From contig JASFAX010000020.1 of NCBI GenBank assembly GCA_030737875.1, positions 33,184,688-33,248,687 on the forward strand: a stretch of DNA of 64,000 nt, read 5' to 3'. Both the position numbers and the translations under genes were made by a program. The stretch comes from Allium sativum. Its lineage: Eukaryota > Streptophyta > Magnoliopsida > Asparagales > Amaryllidaceae. This document shows positions 36,432 through 48,666 of the stretch, one piece after another. Each line of letters opens with the position of its first letter. Within the stretch, counting starts at the first letter, position 1. The notes under the pieces were generated by a model. It was not told where the DNA came from and ran no database searches. It saw only the letters and a program-made list of their open reading frames with translations.

Positions 36432-37090
36432 CGTTGTTATTATTATTATTATTCTAAATTTAATGATTTGTTCAAATTGACAACCAAACATTCCTTTTTC
36501 ACATTCAATCTTGTCAAAAGGATTCATGTCTTACAGAAAGGTCATTAGCTATGATTACTATAAATTCTGACTAAGTTAGTGGAATTGGCATATTTCCAAA
36601 TCACAAAAAACATATATTAATGTATAATTTGGAATAATTTATGCAAATTACGCACAAATATGTATCTTTATCTTTATATGTACATTTGCACCACATTTTC
36701 CTTTTTTAATCTTTTTATCATGTCTCTTGTGTTTCCAAAATAACGCCCATTTATTTTTAAAAAAGTGGAAAATGACATATTTACGGCAGTTAAGCCAAAA
36801 CCCAACAATATTGAATACAAATAGGCATATTTCTTTTAACATTACAATCACAAAATTTACCAATCATATCTTTTTACCCAAATTCATGTTATTTATTATT
36901 CAACACTGAACTAGAGATCTGGAATGCAACTACATCTAAATAGTGTTTAATGAGGACTGATTTCCAGATCTACAGTGCTTTGCAACAGCTACAATATATT
37001 TTACAACGTAACTGTAGGAATATGTGTAAACAAGTTTAAAAATCCTACAATTAATCATTTGCATAAACACTATTTAAAATTCACAAGTTT
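36432..37090. other. AT-rich sequence without a gene
   Basis: A short ATT trinucleotide run (about 36437-36451) and AT-rich sequence. I see no gene, element end or structured repeat. The last 16 bases (37075-37090) are the left target-site copy of the next insertion. Confidence 0.5.
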
Positions 37091-38246
37091 AATTCCTGTC
37101 ATTCACAAGTTTAGTTTCTATCATTGAAAGCAAATCTTTTACTGTGACACCATGGAGTGCATCGATTGATAGAGTACGTGAACAGGTGCTTTCAATTCCT
37201 ATCTGGGCGCAGTTCACTCACATTCCCTCAGTGCTACAACCGCTTCTTGGCCTTAACTAGCTAGCATGTCATATAGGTAAACTCAAATGTTTTGATGCAA
37301 ATACTGTTGCTAGAAGTAACTTAGCATATGCTAGGGCCCTAATCGAGATTACTCCTGATAAACCACTCCCTACTCATAACAAAGTTAAATTAGACAAACG
37401 ATTTCATTATGTGGACGTCAAGTATAAATGGAAACCTGACATATGCCAAACATGCAAATCTTTTGGTCATTGCTCTGATGCCTGCACGCATGTCGAAACT
37501 ATGCCACTACCAATTAAGATTCCCTTGCCCATGCTTCCTAAATGAGTTTAGGTTCCTACTAGTCATTTGTTTGCTCAGACCGAGGTAGTGGTTGAATCTG
37601 ATGTGGACGTGCCTCCAGTCATTTTACCAGATGTTCCTCCTGATCCTAACATCTCTTGGAATGAGCAAGAAGATGCTTGGGTATATTCTCCCTCTGGAAT
37701 GCATTGTGACACTAATGATGTTTACTTCATTTTAATTGATGACAAAGTGTCGATTTTTCTACACACCTGATGATGGAAAATTGATTATGAGAACCGATGG
37801 TAAAGTTGGAGAAAACAATGAAGTACTCTTGAAGGATTCTTCATGGGATCAAAATCGTCTTTTGGCAACTAACAATGATTTGGCTCTTCGCTTTTGGACA
37901 TATAAGTGTAATATGACTCCTTATACCGGTTTTTTATACGATGAAGGAGATGAACCTTAGCCCTTTTTTTGGCTCCTTCGAAATGGATGACTTGCTCTAT
38001 GCTCATAGATCAATAAATGTTATATAAATCCTCACACTTTCTCCTCTCAGGTTCTTCTCTTATGTAGCTTATCTAATATTATCCTTTGTACGTAGTAATG
38101 TTGGTATTTTTGCTATTTTTTGTTTTGATAGTGACTGGACACTTCAAACAAGATATGTTACTCTGTGCATGTCCATAGTACCAGTTCCTTTATCTTAATA
38201 AAGGTGTTTGCGGTCACCTTAAAAACCGGTCGGCCTTGCCAAAAAA
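37091..38246 (+). mobile_element. LINE-like or processed insertion with 16-bp target-site duplication
   Basis: TAAAATTCACAAGTTT occurs at 37075-37090 and again at 38247-38262. Between them lies 1156 bp that has a broken ORF1-type coding region, a 3' untranslated stretch with AATAAA near 38196, and a short A run just before the right duplication. A long target duplication and an A tail indicate target-primed reverse transcription. No RT (ORF2) is present, so this is either an internally deleted LINE or a retrocopy of an ORF1-type transcript mobilised in trans. Confidence 0.6.
37149..37960 (+). pseudogene. DUF4283 / CCHC zinc-knuckle ORF1-type remnant
   Basis: In one + frame 37149-37544 reads as the C-terminal part of a DUF4283-type domain (IPIWAQFTHIPSVLQPLLGLN, a stop, then LAYARALIEI) followed by a CCHC knuckle (CQTCKSFGHCSDAC, CX2CX4HX4C). 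Such proteins are the nucleic-acid-binding ORF1 of plant LINEs and of related host copies. One stop lies in the domain and another follows the knuckle (TGA near 37543). Two further open pieces, 37567-37770 and 37736-37960 in a shifted frame, are acidic and unassigned but look like the continuation of the same protein (residues such as WNEQEDAWVYSPSG). Not functional. Confidence 0.6.
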
Positions 38247-38262
38247 TAAAATTCACAAGTTT

Positions 38263-39168
38263 TGACAATTATTGCAATCAGATCTAATGGTTGTCAATCT
38301 AATTATAACAATTTAACGGACAGATCTGATAAAAACAGACATAAAATTTTAGATCTAATTCAAATGAGATAAATAATTATTATAATTGTATTCGTAAATT
38401 TCCCACTCACCTGCAAGCATCCAAATCTAAAGTTCGAACCCTTTATGCCTACAATTCCCTAGTCCTTATGAATCTACAATTTATCTGAAATGGGAAAAAT
38501 TCCAAATCTGTAGAGATATAAGAAAATAGTAAGAGAGGGAAGAATCTATTGTTAAGTGATAATTTGCATTCTTCTCCAGCGGATCTGATAATCCTCTCAA
38601 TCTCATGTGATTTGGATTTGATTTGTTGTATAAGAATATATTCTTGATTAAGAAATTAGGTTTGGAGAAGGAGGAAAATGGCAAATTTCGCAACTACCCA
38701 TAGATTTGTGTGGAAAAGAATGAAGCCACCCCTTTATTTGTAGGAGTGGAATATGCCTTGAACCGTTGGAGTCGTTTTAATTTATATCCGTCTATCCGTT
38801 ATATATAAATTATAAACCAAAACTATAAATCCTAGCTGTCAGTAGACGTTTTGACGCCCAGTGGGCCGACTGTAACGGTCGACAGCTATGATCGCTCACC
38901 TAGGCGTCAGATTGCCCAGTCAGGCAGGTTTAATAAGGTATGTTATATTTAAATATTCTGGTTTAATCATTTTCCATCCATTTTCGTATTTCGTCCGTAA
39001 CTTTTTCATATGGACTCCGTTCGCAGAACTCCAAACACGAAAGTTGACCAGAATTCCATGGCGAACGCATCGGTTATAGTTTCATGGTCAAGATCCATCA
39101 TTTGCTAAAATTCCTATTTTTTAAATTATAATAATTGATTTATATTGCCAAAATTCCGGATTGTTACA
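38263..39168 (-). mobile_element. gypsy-type LTR fragment, element F
   Basis: Read on the - strand it starts TGTAACAATCCGG at 39168, like other gypsy LTRs here, and has the U3 word 'ggagtccatatgaaaaag' near 39000-39020 and a GC-rich patch near 38850-38930. A splice-donor-like CAGGTGAGTGG lies at about 38403-38413 on the - strand. The far end is not found; the LTR may continue left past the LINE-like insertion. No internal region follows at 39169, so it may be a solo LTR. No coding sequence. Confidence 0.5.
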
Positions 39169-39173
39169 GGCAT

Positions 39174-40290
39174 AATCTCTAATAATCTCCCACTTGCACT
39201 AGAGTCAATCAATAATGTATCATATACATATGAAGCAAGTGTGATTATTAAAATTTTGCTGTGATAGAGTTTAAGTATGTAAATCTGCAACGTTACAATC
39301 TTTTGCAACCTTGCAAATATGTTTGCCTCTTCTGTGAATAATTTCATACAAGAAATTTTATTTCTTAAATATATTTTTGGATCGATAATGAGATCAAGGT
39401 TTTAGGCCTGAGCAATAGCCCCATTATTATCATAATGTAAATCATTGAATCAATAATGAATTATGTTCAATTACGAACTTCTTAACCCAAACATCTTCTT
39501 TCTTAGAATTAGTATCTATTTCTTGTTTTAAACTAACATTATTCACAATAATTAATGTGTTATAACATTAGAATTATTATGTCACTCTCGCTCAATTTCT
39601 TGTCTATACAAGGTTCAATGGTATTTTGTGGTTCCCAAGACATTTCGAACTTTATTTCATTTCCATCGGTATCTTAGAGGCATGCTTTCTTTTAAAAGGA
39701 TGCCAATTCGAGCAATTAACAATTTTATAGAAATAATATCCTTTTAATTCTTTTGGATATTCCACAAAATATTTACTAGATTTGGATCCAATCCTTTCAG
39801 GGGCAATGCGTTCAACAAACCTTCACATTCCAAACCTTTACAACAGATGCACTAGGACGTTTCCTTGTTCATATCTTATATGGCGTCTTCAAAATCGTTT
39901 TAGCAGGATTACAATTAAATATAAATTGTTTTAAGGGATAATCCCAAAATTTATAGGAAGATCTGCATGACTCATTATTGATTGTATAATATCTTATAAG
40001 GAGCGACTTTTCCTTTCAGACACACCATTGCAATATGGTGTTCTAGGTGGTGTGAGTTGTTAAACAATTTCACACTCATTTAGATAGTCATTAAATTTTT
40101 AGCTTTAATATTCTCTCGATATGTTCAAAGAGCATTTATTTTCTGTCAAAATTGGTTTTGAACTTCATTTTTGAATTCTTTGAACATTTCAAAGGACTCT
40201 GATTTGTGTTTCACAAGATACACATATTTATATCTACTGACATCATTGGTAAATGTTGAAAATCACTAAGTTCGGCAACATTACTAGTAA
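39174..40290 (-). pseudogene. decayed Ty1/copia pol (integrase region)
   Basis: On the - strand, near 40110-40260, a broken frame gives SRYKYVYLVKHKSESFEMFK followed by EFKNEVQNQF, the copia integrase core between its first and second catalytic Asp; stops follow. Near 39700-39780 another frame gives EYPKELKGYYFYK, a copia post-integrase word. Near 39190-39215 the - strand has 'gactctagtgcaagtgggag', the usual sequence around a copia polypurine tract. Many stops and deletions. It is unrelated in detail to the copia dimer at 44270. Confidence 0.65.
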
Positions 40291-41469
40291 CCTGCTGCAC
40301 TTCCATGTGTGTCCTTCCCGCTCAACCACCTCTACGGATTATGCGATCCCAAAGACTGCCTTTATCCTAGAACATTATTTTTGATGGCTTCTAGTAGACA
40401 TCTACTCCATTTTCCTTTACATATGACATTAGTACACCATCTTCCCTAAGTCAACCACTACCATTATTGTCCGCACCGTCACTGCTGGTTTCTCCATGGA
40501 TCAAACTTTTAAATGGATCTTTGAGTAATCATGACATTTCAACATGCGAAGGTTTCAAAAATAAGCTTTAATTTGCATGTAGTTATATGATTGGTGTTTG
40601 GAGTTTAAATTTTGTCAAAACGAGGGATTTAGAGTTGCTTTCGACTAAAATGAGGAGAAGGAGGAGGAGACAAAATAGTGGACTGAAAGTAGTGGTGGAG
40701 AGTTAGGTTTATGAAAGTTATAATGATGAACTCTTCGTTGTTATAACTTTATAATAGTGAATGAAGATTTCATCATCATAATTGTAACCACATACATTAT
40801 TGGGTCCCCCCCCCCCCACCTCCAAAAAACAGTCAAACCATGAATGGTTTTATGCTTACTTGGATGCGTAACTTGTTTGTTCAATCCAAATGAATGTCAT
40901 ATAGTGCAATTGAATAGGTCAGTTGTTGGTAACGGTCTAAATTATGTGGTTAACCTAAATGAAAAATATTAGGAATAGTTTCTAAATTATAAGTAAATAC
41001 TTGTTTCAACTTTAAAATATCTAAATTAGAATAGGAGAATTTAAGTAGAAAAAAATTAATTAATTTAGTGTACCATTGTAAATTAAATTGATTTCGAAGT
41101 GAAATATAAAAAGAAATTAGGTTGAATGGGAAAGCTCATACGAAATAAATAAAGAGCATAAAATTCGTTAGTTTACTAGTTGAAGAATAGATTCGTACTG
41201 GTAACAATGTTCCAAATTGTAACGATGAGATTGTACAAAATTAGACGATTACGAAACTACTGGTAATTTGTTGAGAAAATAACTCCAAGTCTTCAACTTT
41301 AATATCAAGGCCGAACCAAAGGTAATCCGACCAAACCAGTGGACTGAGGTAGCCTTTGGGCATGGATTCCAAATTTAGGTTGTTTGTGTATTCCGAAAAT
41401 TTTTAAGACAAGTCACAAAACATTTACGATATATAGAAAGTTCAATGTAGTGATTACTTGTATGCTTAA
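40291..41469. other. AT-rich sequence without a gene
   Basis: No credible coding region. A C-tract lies at 40806-40816. Some sequence adjoining 40290 may be further decayed copia, but I could not read it. Confidence 0.45.
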
Positions 41470-42341
41470 TACGAACTCTAATGGAAACATTATTTATTTT
41501 ATAATAAAAAAATTCACATTACAGCTAAATTTTGGGTAGTGGTGCTATATTAATTGGGCCCGGCCCGTTAAATATACAACTATAAGTTGAACACTGCAGA
41601 CGACCAAATTGTACAGAATCATAAGGTCAATTAGCAACTAATGCTGGGATCGTAAATCAACAAGTAGCGGGTAAAGGGATCCACAAGTGTACATCTTTCA
41701 AAGAAGCCCATTGTATAAAAGTTGCCATCTTCGCAAAATATTGATCTCGGGCCTATAGTGTTGTGCTAGGCTGAAAATTGCTTCCGGATACATTGACTTC
41801 AGTTGCAATGCAAATGCTAGACTGGTAGTAGTGGGGACTTATTGAGAGAGAGGGTGGAGGTGTTTATTTCAACATGTGTGCCTATAGTACTGACGTATGG
41901 CCCGAAGAACCACTATAATTAAACAATCGAATTTGTTACTTCTCGAATTTAAGGGTGATCTAAAGCGGAAAAAAGGAAAACGTGGAGAATTATCACAAAA
42001 GTGGTCAAGTGTAATTAATGAGATGATAAAACTTGTAATTCTCTCAATAATGACGAAAAGTGATTGAAAAGTGGACGTAGATTCACATTGAATCAAACCA
42101 CTATAAAAATACCGTGTCCTTTACTTGTTTTTCTCCGTTTATTTTGCAATTGTGGCCCTTTTAATTTCTAACCATAATTGGTGAAGTGTGATTTCATACC
42201 ATTTGTGTTTAAGTCATTTTTGATTCTAACAAAAACTATAATGACAACATTATTTAATTTGTAATAAAAAATTCACACTACAACTGAATTTTAGGTAGGA
42301 GCGTTGTCTTAGATGAGCCGGGCCCGTTCAATATACAATAG

Positions 42342-42449
42342 CAAGTAGAACACTATAGGTGGCCAAATTGTACATAACCATAAGGTCACCTATAGTGTTC
42401 TACTTGTGTATAAGTGACCTTATGGTTATGTACAATTTGGTCACCTATA
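42342..42449. repeat. nested inverted repeats
   Basis: 42358-42389 and 42414-42445 are 32-base inverted repeats with one mismatch, extended by TATA on both outer sides. Inside, 42342-42361 is also the exact reverse complement of a 20-base stretch at about 42387-42406. The two foldings compete for the same bases. Confidence 0.85.
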
Positions 42450-42702
42450 GGGATCCACAAGTGTACATCTTCCAAAGAAGCCCATTGTATAAAAGTTGCC
42501 ATCTTTGCAAAGCCCAATGATATAGATAAACACAAAACCAATAAATTTAATGCATAACAAAATCTGTAGATACATGAACATTTTTTATTTTATTTTAAAA
42601 ATGTCGAAATTGTACGGAACAAAAATGGAACAAAAAAAATTTTCCACTATAGGGATCCACAAGTAGAACACTATAGGTCCCTTTACCCATTACTTGTTGA
42701 TT

Positions 42703-43020
42703 TGGTCACCTATAGGGATCCACAAGTGTACATCTTCCAAAGAAGCCCATTGTATAAAAGTTGCCATCTTTGCAAAGCCCATTACTTGTTGATTTGGTCC
42801 CTTTACCCATTACTTGTTGATTTGGTCACCTATAGGGATCCACAAGTGTACATCTTCCAAAGAAGCCCATTGTATAAAAGTTGCCATCTTTGCAAAGCCC
42901 ATTACTTGTTGATTTGGTCCCTTTACCCATTACTTGTTGATTTGGTCACCTATAGGGATCCACAAGTGTACATCTTCCAAAGAAGCCCATTGTATAAAAG
43001 TTGCCATCTTTGCAAAGCCC
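42703..43020. repeat. perfect 120-bp tandem repeat, about 2.7 units
   Basis: 42721-42840 and 42841-42960 are identical, and 42961-43020 starts a third unit. Each unit contains two copies of 'cccattacttgttgatttgg'. Because 120 is a multiple of three, it yields an open frame with a 40-residue repeat that has no other support as a gene. The identity points to a recent expansion. Confidence 0.95.
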
Positions 43021-43360
43021 AATGATATAGATAAACACAAAACCAATAAATTTAATGCATAACAAAATCTGTAGATACATGAACATTTTTTATTTTATTT
43101 TAAAAATGTCGAAATTGTACGGAACAAAAATGGAACAAAAAAAATTTGTCGAGTGGCTAATGGAGAATATAACTACATTTTTGTGTAAATCACAACAGCA
43201 TTTTGAAAAATATTGGTCTTGTGCCTGTAGTGCTATGCCAGACTGAAAATTGCGAATGCTAGACTGGTAGTAGTGGGGGCTTACTGAGAGAGAGGGTGGA
43301 GGTATTTATTTCAACATGTGTGCCTATAGTGCTGACGTATGGCCCAAAGAACCAATAACA

Positions 43361-44269
43361 ATGGGTTGCATAACATAAAGGCAGCAGTTGGTAAGGCCAT
43401 TCCATTAATTACTAAATCATTTGTTCATGCGCTTTCTGTTGCAATCTGTTCAGCCAATCCAAACGCATATATTTTCTCTTCCATACAAAAAGCCGTGAAG
43501 AATATATTTTGCTAAACTTATAAAAAGTTCCGCCCTGTGATTAGCTGAACAAACCGAAGCAGGAATAGGAGACTAGCTAGATGACTTCAACTTTGTGTGT
43601 TAAAATTAGCATCTAGGTCAAATCTTTGCTAGATATATATTATGTTAAGGAAAATTTATATTCGTTCCTCATTTCTCTATCCTTGTGTGCCGACGTTAAC
43701 ATTCTGCCAAAAAAGCAGACTTGAAGAAAGTAAAATTTGGTACAACATGATTGCTTCTACTAAACTACATATCGGAAATACTTAGCTTGGAGAAAGTAAA
43801 ATTAGGTACAAGAATACGATTGCTTCTACTAATTAAACTACAAACCGGAAAGGCATTGAAAATGCTTGTAATGTGTTGCACTCAAATAATTATTAAGAAT
43901 AGTAGTCTACACCCTTATGAACGTACGAAATTCCAATCTCACCATGTGTATGCTAACTATAAATTTAATTTTTATATAGTGCTGCTGCTGCCCTGACAAG
44001 CATATTAATTAACTGTACTTCATCAGAATATTGGTTGCTAATAACCTAATTTCAGAACATGATTAGTTAACTGTACTTCATCAAGATTATTGGTTGCTAA
44101 TAACCTAATTTCAGAACATGATTGTGATCTTTAAGCTGTTCGCTGTGGCTGGAAAAAGCACAAACATCCTTTAGGGTCTCATGGTGTGCATCCACATAAG
44201 TTTTTATTAGAATTTAATGATACAATATTTCCATATCTAATTAATTATGAAGATAGACATGGTAATTTC
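43361..44269. other. AT-rich sequence with two short tandem duplications
   Basis: No gene seen. About 43720-43860 holds two diverged units of roughly 63 bases ('gaaagtaaaatt', 'gattgcttctacta'). About 44006-44122 holds two near-identical units of roughly 57 bases ('aactgtacttcatca', 'aacctaatttcagaacatg'). Confidence 0.6.
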
Positions 44270-44948
44270 TGTTGGAAATAAACGAGAAGATTGAGAAGAA
44301 GAGGTTGAGTGGTATTGGAGAAATATAAGTCCCACATTGTGTGTGATTTGTGATTATGTCTCCTTATATACCAAAGCCCAATATGCTATTTCAAAACAAA
44401 AGAAATAAACACATGAAGCATTGAGTGAATGGGGATATGTAGGCATTAGGCCTTCATAATAAATATTAAAATCTTGTAGAAAGGCCGGCTTGCGTAGCGA
44501 AGAGGTGCGCCCGTTTCCTTTCGGCTCAACCGACGCGCCCGCGTCCGTACGGACGGTCACATCTGCTTAGAAGACATCCCCTGGCCACTATATAAATCCT
44601 TCATAATAGAACAATAAAATCACCGAAAAATTCCATTCTTTTTGCTCTGCAAAACTATTCTTATTTACTGCACTCTTGAGTTCGTGTTGCTCTGCACTTG
44701 AAAGCGCTTCAAATTGCAGAGATCGGTCCGTTTTATCTTGAGATACAATTGCTCGATAACCTTCAGCGCCAGTGAGGGAGCAATATTGTTTCAAAGAAAC
44801 AGATTTACTCTGGACTCGGACAATACTGAAAGGTACTCTTCTTCTTTTTCTGTTTTGCAACGGTTCTGCTCTGTTGCAATTCCGGTCGCGCTTTTCGCCG
44901 TTACTAATTCTGAAACAATTCAAATTAGTAACGCTTCTTGACGTGACA
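44270..44948 (+). repeat. copia left LTR
   Basis: Starts TGTTGGAAATAAACG. The end is placed at GTGACA (44948) but could lie up to about 44972, because the primer site is imperfect. It has a TATA box at 44589-44597 and, upstream, a GC-rich patch with the 14-base perfect palindrome CGTCCGTACGGACG at 44542-44555. Compared with the central LTR it lacks about 120 bases of GC-rich sequence after about 44475. Confidence 0.75.
44589..44597 (+). promoter_or_regulatory. TATA box of copia left LTR
   Basis: TATATAAAT in 'ggccactatataaatcc', preceded by the GC-rich patch. Also present in the central LTR near 49996-50002 (TATATAAAG). Confidence 0.6.
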
Positions 44949-44972
44949 ATTGGATAGTGATAATTTATTGAT

Positions 44973-44986
44973 TGCTATCAGATTCG
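44973..44986 (+). promoter_or_regulatory. candidate primer binding site, copia copy 1
   Basis: TGCTATCAGATTCG resembles the tRNA-Met complement TGGTATCAGAGC with mismatches, and is repeated in copy 2 near 50379-50392. It is not directly adjacent to a clear CA end, so the assignment is tentative. Confidence 0.4.
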
Positions 44987-45051
44987 TATTGCATTTGCAT
45001 TGTTACGAATAACAATTTTGAAACAATATTGTCGTTTTGCAGAAAACGATA

Positions 45052-47004
45052 ATGGCTAAAAACAATAGTGGTCCTGCTGCGCCAACACCACCTGTAACCA
45101 ATCCTTTTGCACCCGTGGTTACGCCAATGGCACTGTCTCATGGAGAAAGGCCAGAAAAGTTCACCGGAGCGGACTTCAAACGTTGGCAGCAAAAGATGAT
45201 ATTTTACTTGACAACATTGGGCCTAGCAAAGTATCTTACAGAAGATGCTCCAGTCGTTGCAGAATTGGAACCGGATCCAGTTAAAGTTGAAGCTCATACT
45301 GCTTGGAAAAATTCTGATTTCATGTGTAAAAATTACATCTTGAATGGCCTCGATAACAGTCTATACAACGTGTACTGCACTGTTGCAACATCCAAACAAC
45401 TCTGGTTGGCTTTGGAAAAGAAGTATAAAACTGAAGATGCAGGCATGAAGAAATTCATCGCTGGGAAATTTCTTGACTTCAAAATGGTCGATACAAAAGC
45501 TGTGATCAACCAAATACAAGAACTGCAACTTATCATTCGTCAATTAGAAGATGAAAAGATGACACTCAGCGAATCTTTTCAAGTTGCCGCTGCTATTGAG
45601 AAGCTTCCTCCGTCGTGGAAGGACTTCAAGAACTACCTAAAGCACAAGCGCAAAGAAATGACAATGGAGGAACTTGTAGTTCGATTGAGAATTGAGGAAG
45701 ATAATAGAAATTCTAAAAAGAAGATTTCTCAAAATGTGGTTGCCAAAGCAAACGTTGTCGAGACGGACAAGTCCAATAAGAGAAAACGTGACAACCAACC
45801 TAAGAAGTCAAAGAAATTCAAGGGGTCATGCCATAATTGTGGAAAGAAGGGTCATAAAGCTGCAGAATGTCACGGTCCACCCAAAAAGAAGAAATCAGAA
45901 GCGAATGTGGCAGAAGTTTCAGACGGAGTTTCTGAAATGGACCCGTGTGCAGTTGTTTCAGAATGCAACCTTGTTGGCAACAACAAGGAGTGGTTTGTAG
46001 ACACTGGAGCCACTAGGCATATATGCGCAAATAAGTGGATGTTCACAAACTACAAAAGTGCTACTAATGAAGAACAACTGTTTATGGGTAACTCGTCCAC
46101 ATCAAAGGTCGAAGGCAAGGGAAAGATTGTGCTGAAATTGACTTCTGGGAAAGAACTCACTCTAAATGATGTTCTCCATGTTCCAGAAATTCGCAAGAAT
46201 CTAATTTCAGGATCGTTGCTCAGCAAGCATGGCTTCAAACTGACATTTGTGGCTGATAAATTTGTGTTGTCTAAGAATGGAGTGTACATAGGAAAGGGTT
46301 ATGTATGTGATGGTCTATTTAAGGCTAACGTAACCACTGTTGTACCAAACAATGATATGAATAAAATTGAATCTTCTGCTTATATGGTTGACTCTCCTAA
46401 TCTATGGCATTCTAGACTAGGTCATGTGAATTTTGATACTTTACAAAAACTGATCAATCTAGAATTCATACCTAAGTGTAGAATTGATTCAAATTACAAA
46501 TGTCAAATTTGTGCTGAAGCCAAATTGACAAGAACATCATTTCATCATGTTGAAAGAGAAACCGAACCTCTAGACTTAATACATACTGATGTATGTGACT
46601 TGAAAATGTGTCAAACCAGAGGAGGAAAAAGGTACTTCATCACTTTTATAGATGATTGTACAAGATACTGTTATGTATATCTCCTTAGAAGTAAGGATGA
46701 GGCATTCAATATAATTAAACAGTATAAAGCAGAAGTTGAGAATCAACTCAATAGAAAAATAAAAGCTTTAAGAAGTGATAGAGGAGGAGAATATGAGTTT
46801 CCATTTGAGGAATTCTGTGCTGAGCATGGTATAATACACCAAACTACAGCTCCTTATTCACCTCAATCCTACGGTATAGCCGAACGGAAAAATAGAACTC
46901 TTAAAGAAATGATGAATGCCTTATTAATAAGCTTTGGCTTGCCAGATAATTTTTGGGGAGAAGCTATTCTTTCGGCAAATCATATTTTGAATAAAATACC
47001 ATGA
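45052..47004 (+). pseudogene. copia copy 1 gag, protease and integrase, ended by premature TGA
   Basis: First part of a 1314-codon gag-pol frame. I chose the ATG at 45052 ([11 protein letters not shown]) because copy 2 has the same start and the upstream in-frame ATG lies in leader sequence. Gag: residues 1 to about 300, with a CCHC knuckle at 260-273 ([14 protein letters not shown]). Protease: [12 protein letters not shown], catalytic Asp 317. GAG-pre-integrase: [11 protein letters not shown] and CQICAEAK. Integrase: Asp 513, Asp 576, Glu 611, a D,D(35)E spacing. The frame stops at codon 651 (TGA at 47002) where copy 2 has CGA, a C-to-T change at a CpG. This stop lies after the catalytic triad. 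Confidence 0.9.
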
Positions 47005-48666
47005 AAGAAAACTTCTAAGACTCCCCATGAACTTTGGAAAAACAGACCACCATCCTACAAATACTTAAAAGTGTGGGGGTGTCTTGCCAAAGTGGAAATT
47101 CCAAAACCGAAAAAGGTTAAAATAGGACCAAAGACTATAGATTGCATATTCATTGGATATGCTCATAATAGTAGTGCATATCGATTTTTGGTGTACAAAT
47201 CTGAAATTGATGACATTCATGAAAACACCATTATCGAGTCTCGAAATGCAAGATTTTTTGAGCACATTTATCCTCTAAAACCCTCTATTGAAACAAGTGT
47301 TCAAAAGAGGCCAAGAGATCCAGATACTCCTGAGGATAATGCTGATCAAAATAAAATGAATGATGAAACTGAGATAGAGGAACCAAGAAGGAGCAAGCGA
47401 CAAAGGACCACTAAATCCTTTGGACCGGATTTCTATGCATATATGATAGAAAATGAACCTCTAACTTACCAACAAGCAATGTCATCTCCCGATCCTCCTT
47501 ATTGGAAAGAAGCCGTCAATAGTGAAATAGAATCCATTCTACAAAACCATACGTGGGAACTAGTGGATCTCCCGAAAGGATCAAAACCACTAGGATATAA
47601 ATGGATATTTAAAAAGAAACTAAAGGCTGACGGCTCAATAGACAAGTATAAAGCAAGACTTGTAATAAAAGGATTCAGACAGAAGCAAGATCTGGATTTC
47701 TTTGATACATACTCTCCAGTTACCAGAATAACATCAATTAGGATGCTTATTGCAATCGCATCTATATTGAATTTGGAAATACACCAAATGGATGTGAAAA
47801 CTGCGTTTTTGAATGGTGAACTGGAAGAGGAAATATATATGCAGCAACTAGAAGGGTTTCTAAGCCCAGGAAATGAAAATAAGGTGTGCAAGTTAGTGAA
47901 ATCTCTTTATAGCCTTAAACAAGCACCAAAACAATGGCATGAGAAATTTGATGAAGCAATGTTATCAAATGGATTCAAAATAAATGAATCAGATAAATGC
48001 GTCTATATAAAATGTATAGATGTTGGATATGTCATTTTTTGTCTCTACGTTGATGATTTACTAATCCTAGGAAGTAATAAGGTCATAATAAAGTCTACGA
48101 AGGACATGCTATCCTCTAGATTTGATATGAAGGACCTAGGAGTGGCCGATGTAATTTTGGGTGTAAAAATTATAAAGACACCACAGGGATATTCGTTATC
48201 TCAGTCACATTACATTGCTAAAATTCTTGAAAAATTCAAGCAGTATAATGTAACTGCTGCAAAATCACCAGTAGATATGAACCAAAATTGGGTAAAGAAC
48301 ACTGGTGATGGTATCTATCAGCTTGAATACTCTCGTATACTGGGAAGTATTATGTATGTCATGAATTGCACTAGGCCTGATATTGCGTACGATGTAAGCA
48401 AGGTAAGTAGATATACCAGCAATCCTGGTAAAAATCATTGGAAAGCAATAATCAGAGTTCTAGGATATCTAAAGTATACACAAAACTATGTGTTGCAATA
48501 TGATAAGTATCCTTCAGTAATAGAAGGATATAGTGACGCCAATTGGATAACGGGCTCAAATGACACAAAATCCACAAGTGGATACGTGTTTACATTAGGA
48601 AATGGAGCAATTTCGTGGAAATCATCCAAGCAGACTTGCATAGCAAGGTCAACAATGGAATCTTAG
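47005..48666 (+). pseudogene. copia copy 1 integrase C-terminus, reverse transcriptase and RNase H, ended by TAG
   Basis: Same frame as the upstream segment. Contains the end of integrase ([20 protein letters not shown]), the RT fingers ([20 protein letters not shown]), the RT word [19 protein letters not shown], and the YVDD active site at residues 999-1002 ([11 protein letters not shown]). RNase H begins with YSDANWITG. In this copy SLYSLKQAP replaces SLYGLKQAP of copy 2, a change at a well-conserved Gly. The frame stops at codon 1205 (TAG at 48664) inside RNase H, just after STMES, where related copia proteins carry Glu, so GAG to TAG is likely. Confidence 0.88.

Larger units (their letters stand above)
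41470..43360. repeat. local repeat cluster with duplicated, inverted and tandem parts
   Basis: One module ('ttcacattacagctaaatttt', 'gggcccggcccgtt', 'ccaaattgtacag', 'gggatccacaagtgtacatct', 'agactggtagtagtgggg', 'gtgtgcctatagt') is present once at about 41490-41910 and again, expanded and rearranged, at about 42237-43360. The expanded copy contains inverted repeats, a perfect 120-bp tandem array and a direct duplication of about 125 bp (42516-42642 and 43021-43147). No transposase is seen. The open frame through the array is a product of the repeat. Confidence 0.8.

Noticed and set aside
42702..43025. 107-codon open frame with a 40-residue repeat
   Set aside because: A by-product of the perfect 120-bp array, whose length is divisible by three. 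No start context or family match.
44828..45045. Possible intron in the copia leader (AAAG-GTACTC to TTTTGCAG)
   Set aside because: Both motifs are present and conserved in the second copy, but leader introns are not established for this family and nothing else in the sequence supports splicing. Left as unproven.
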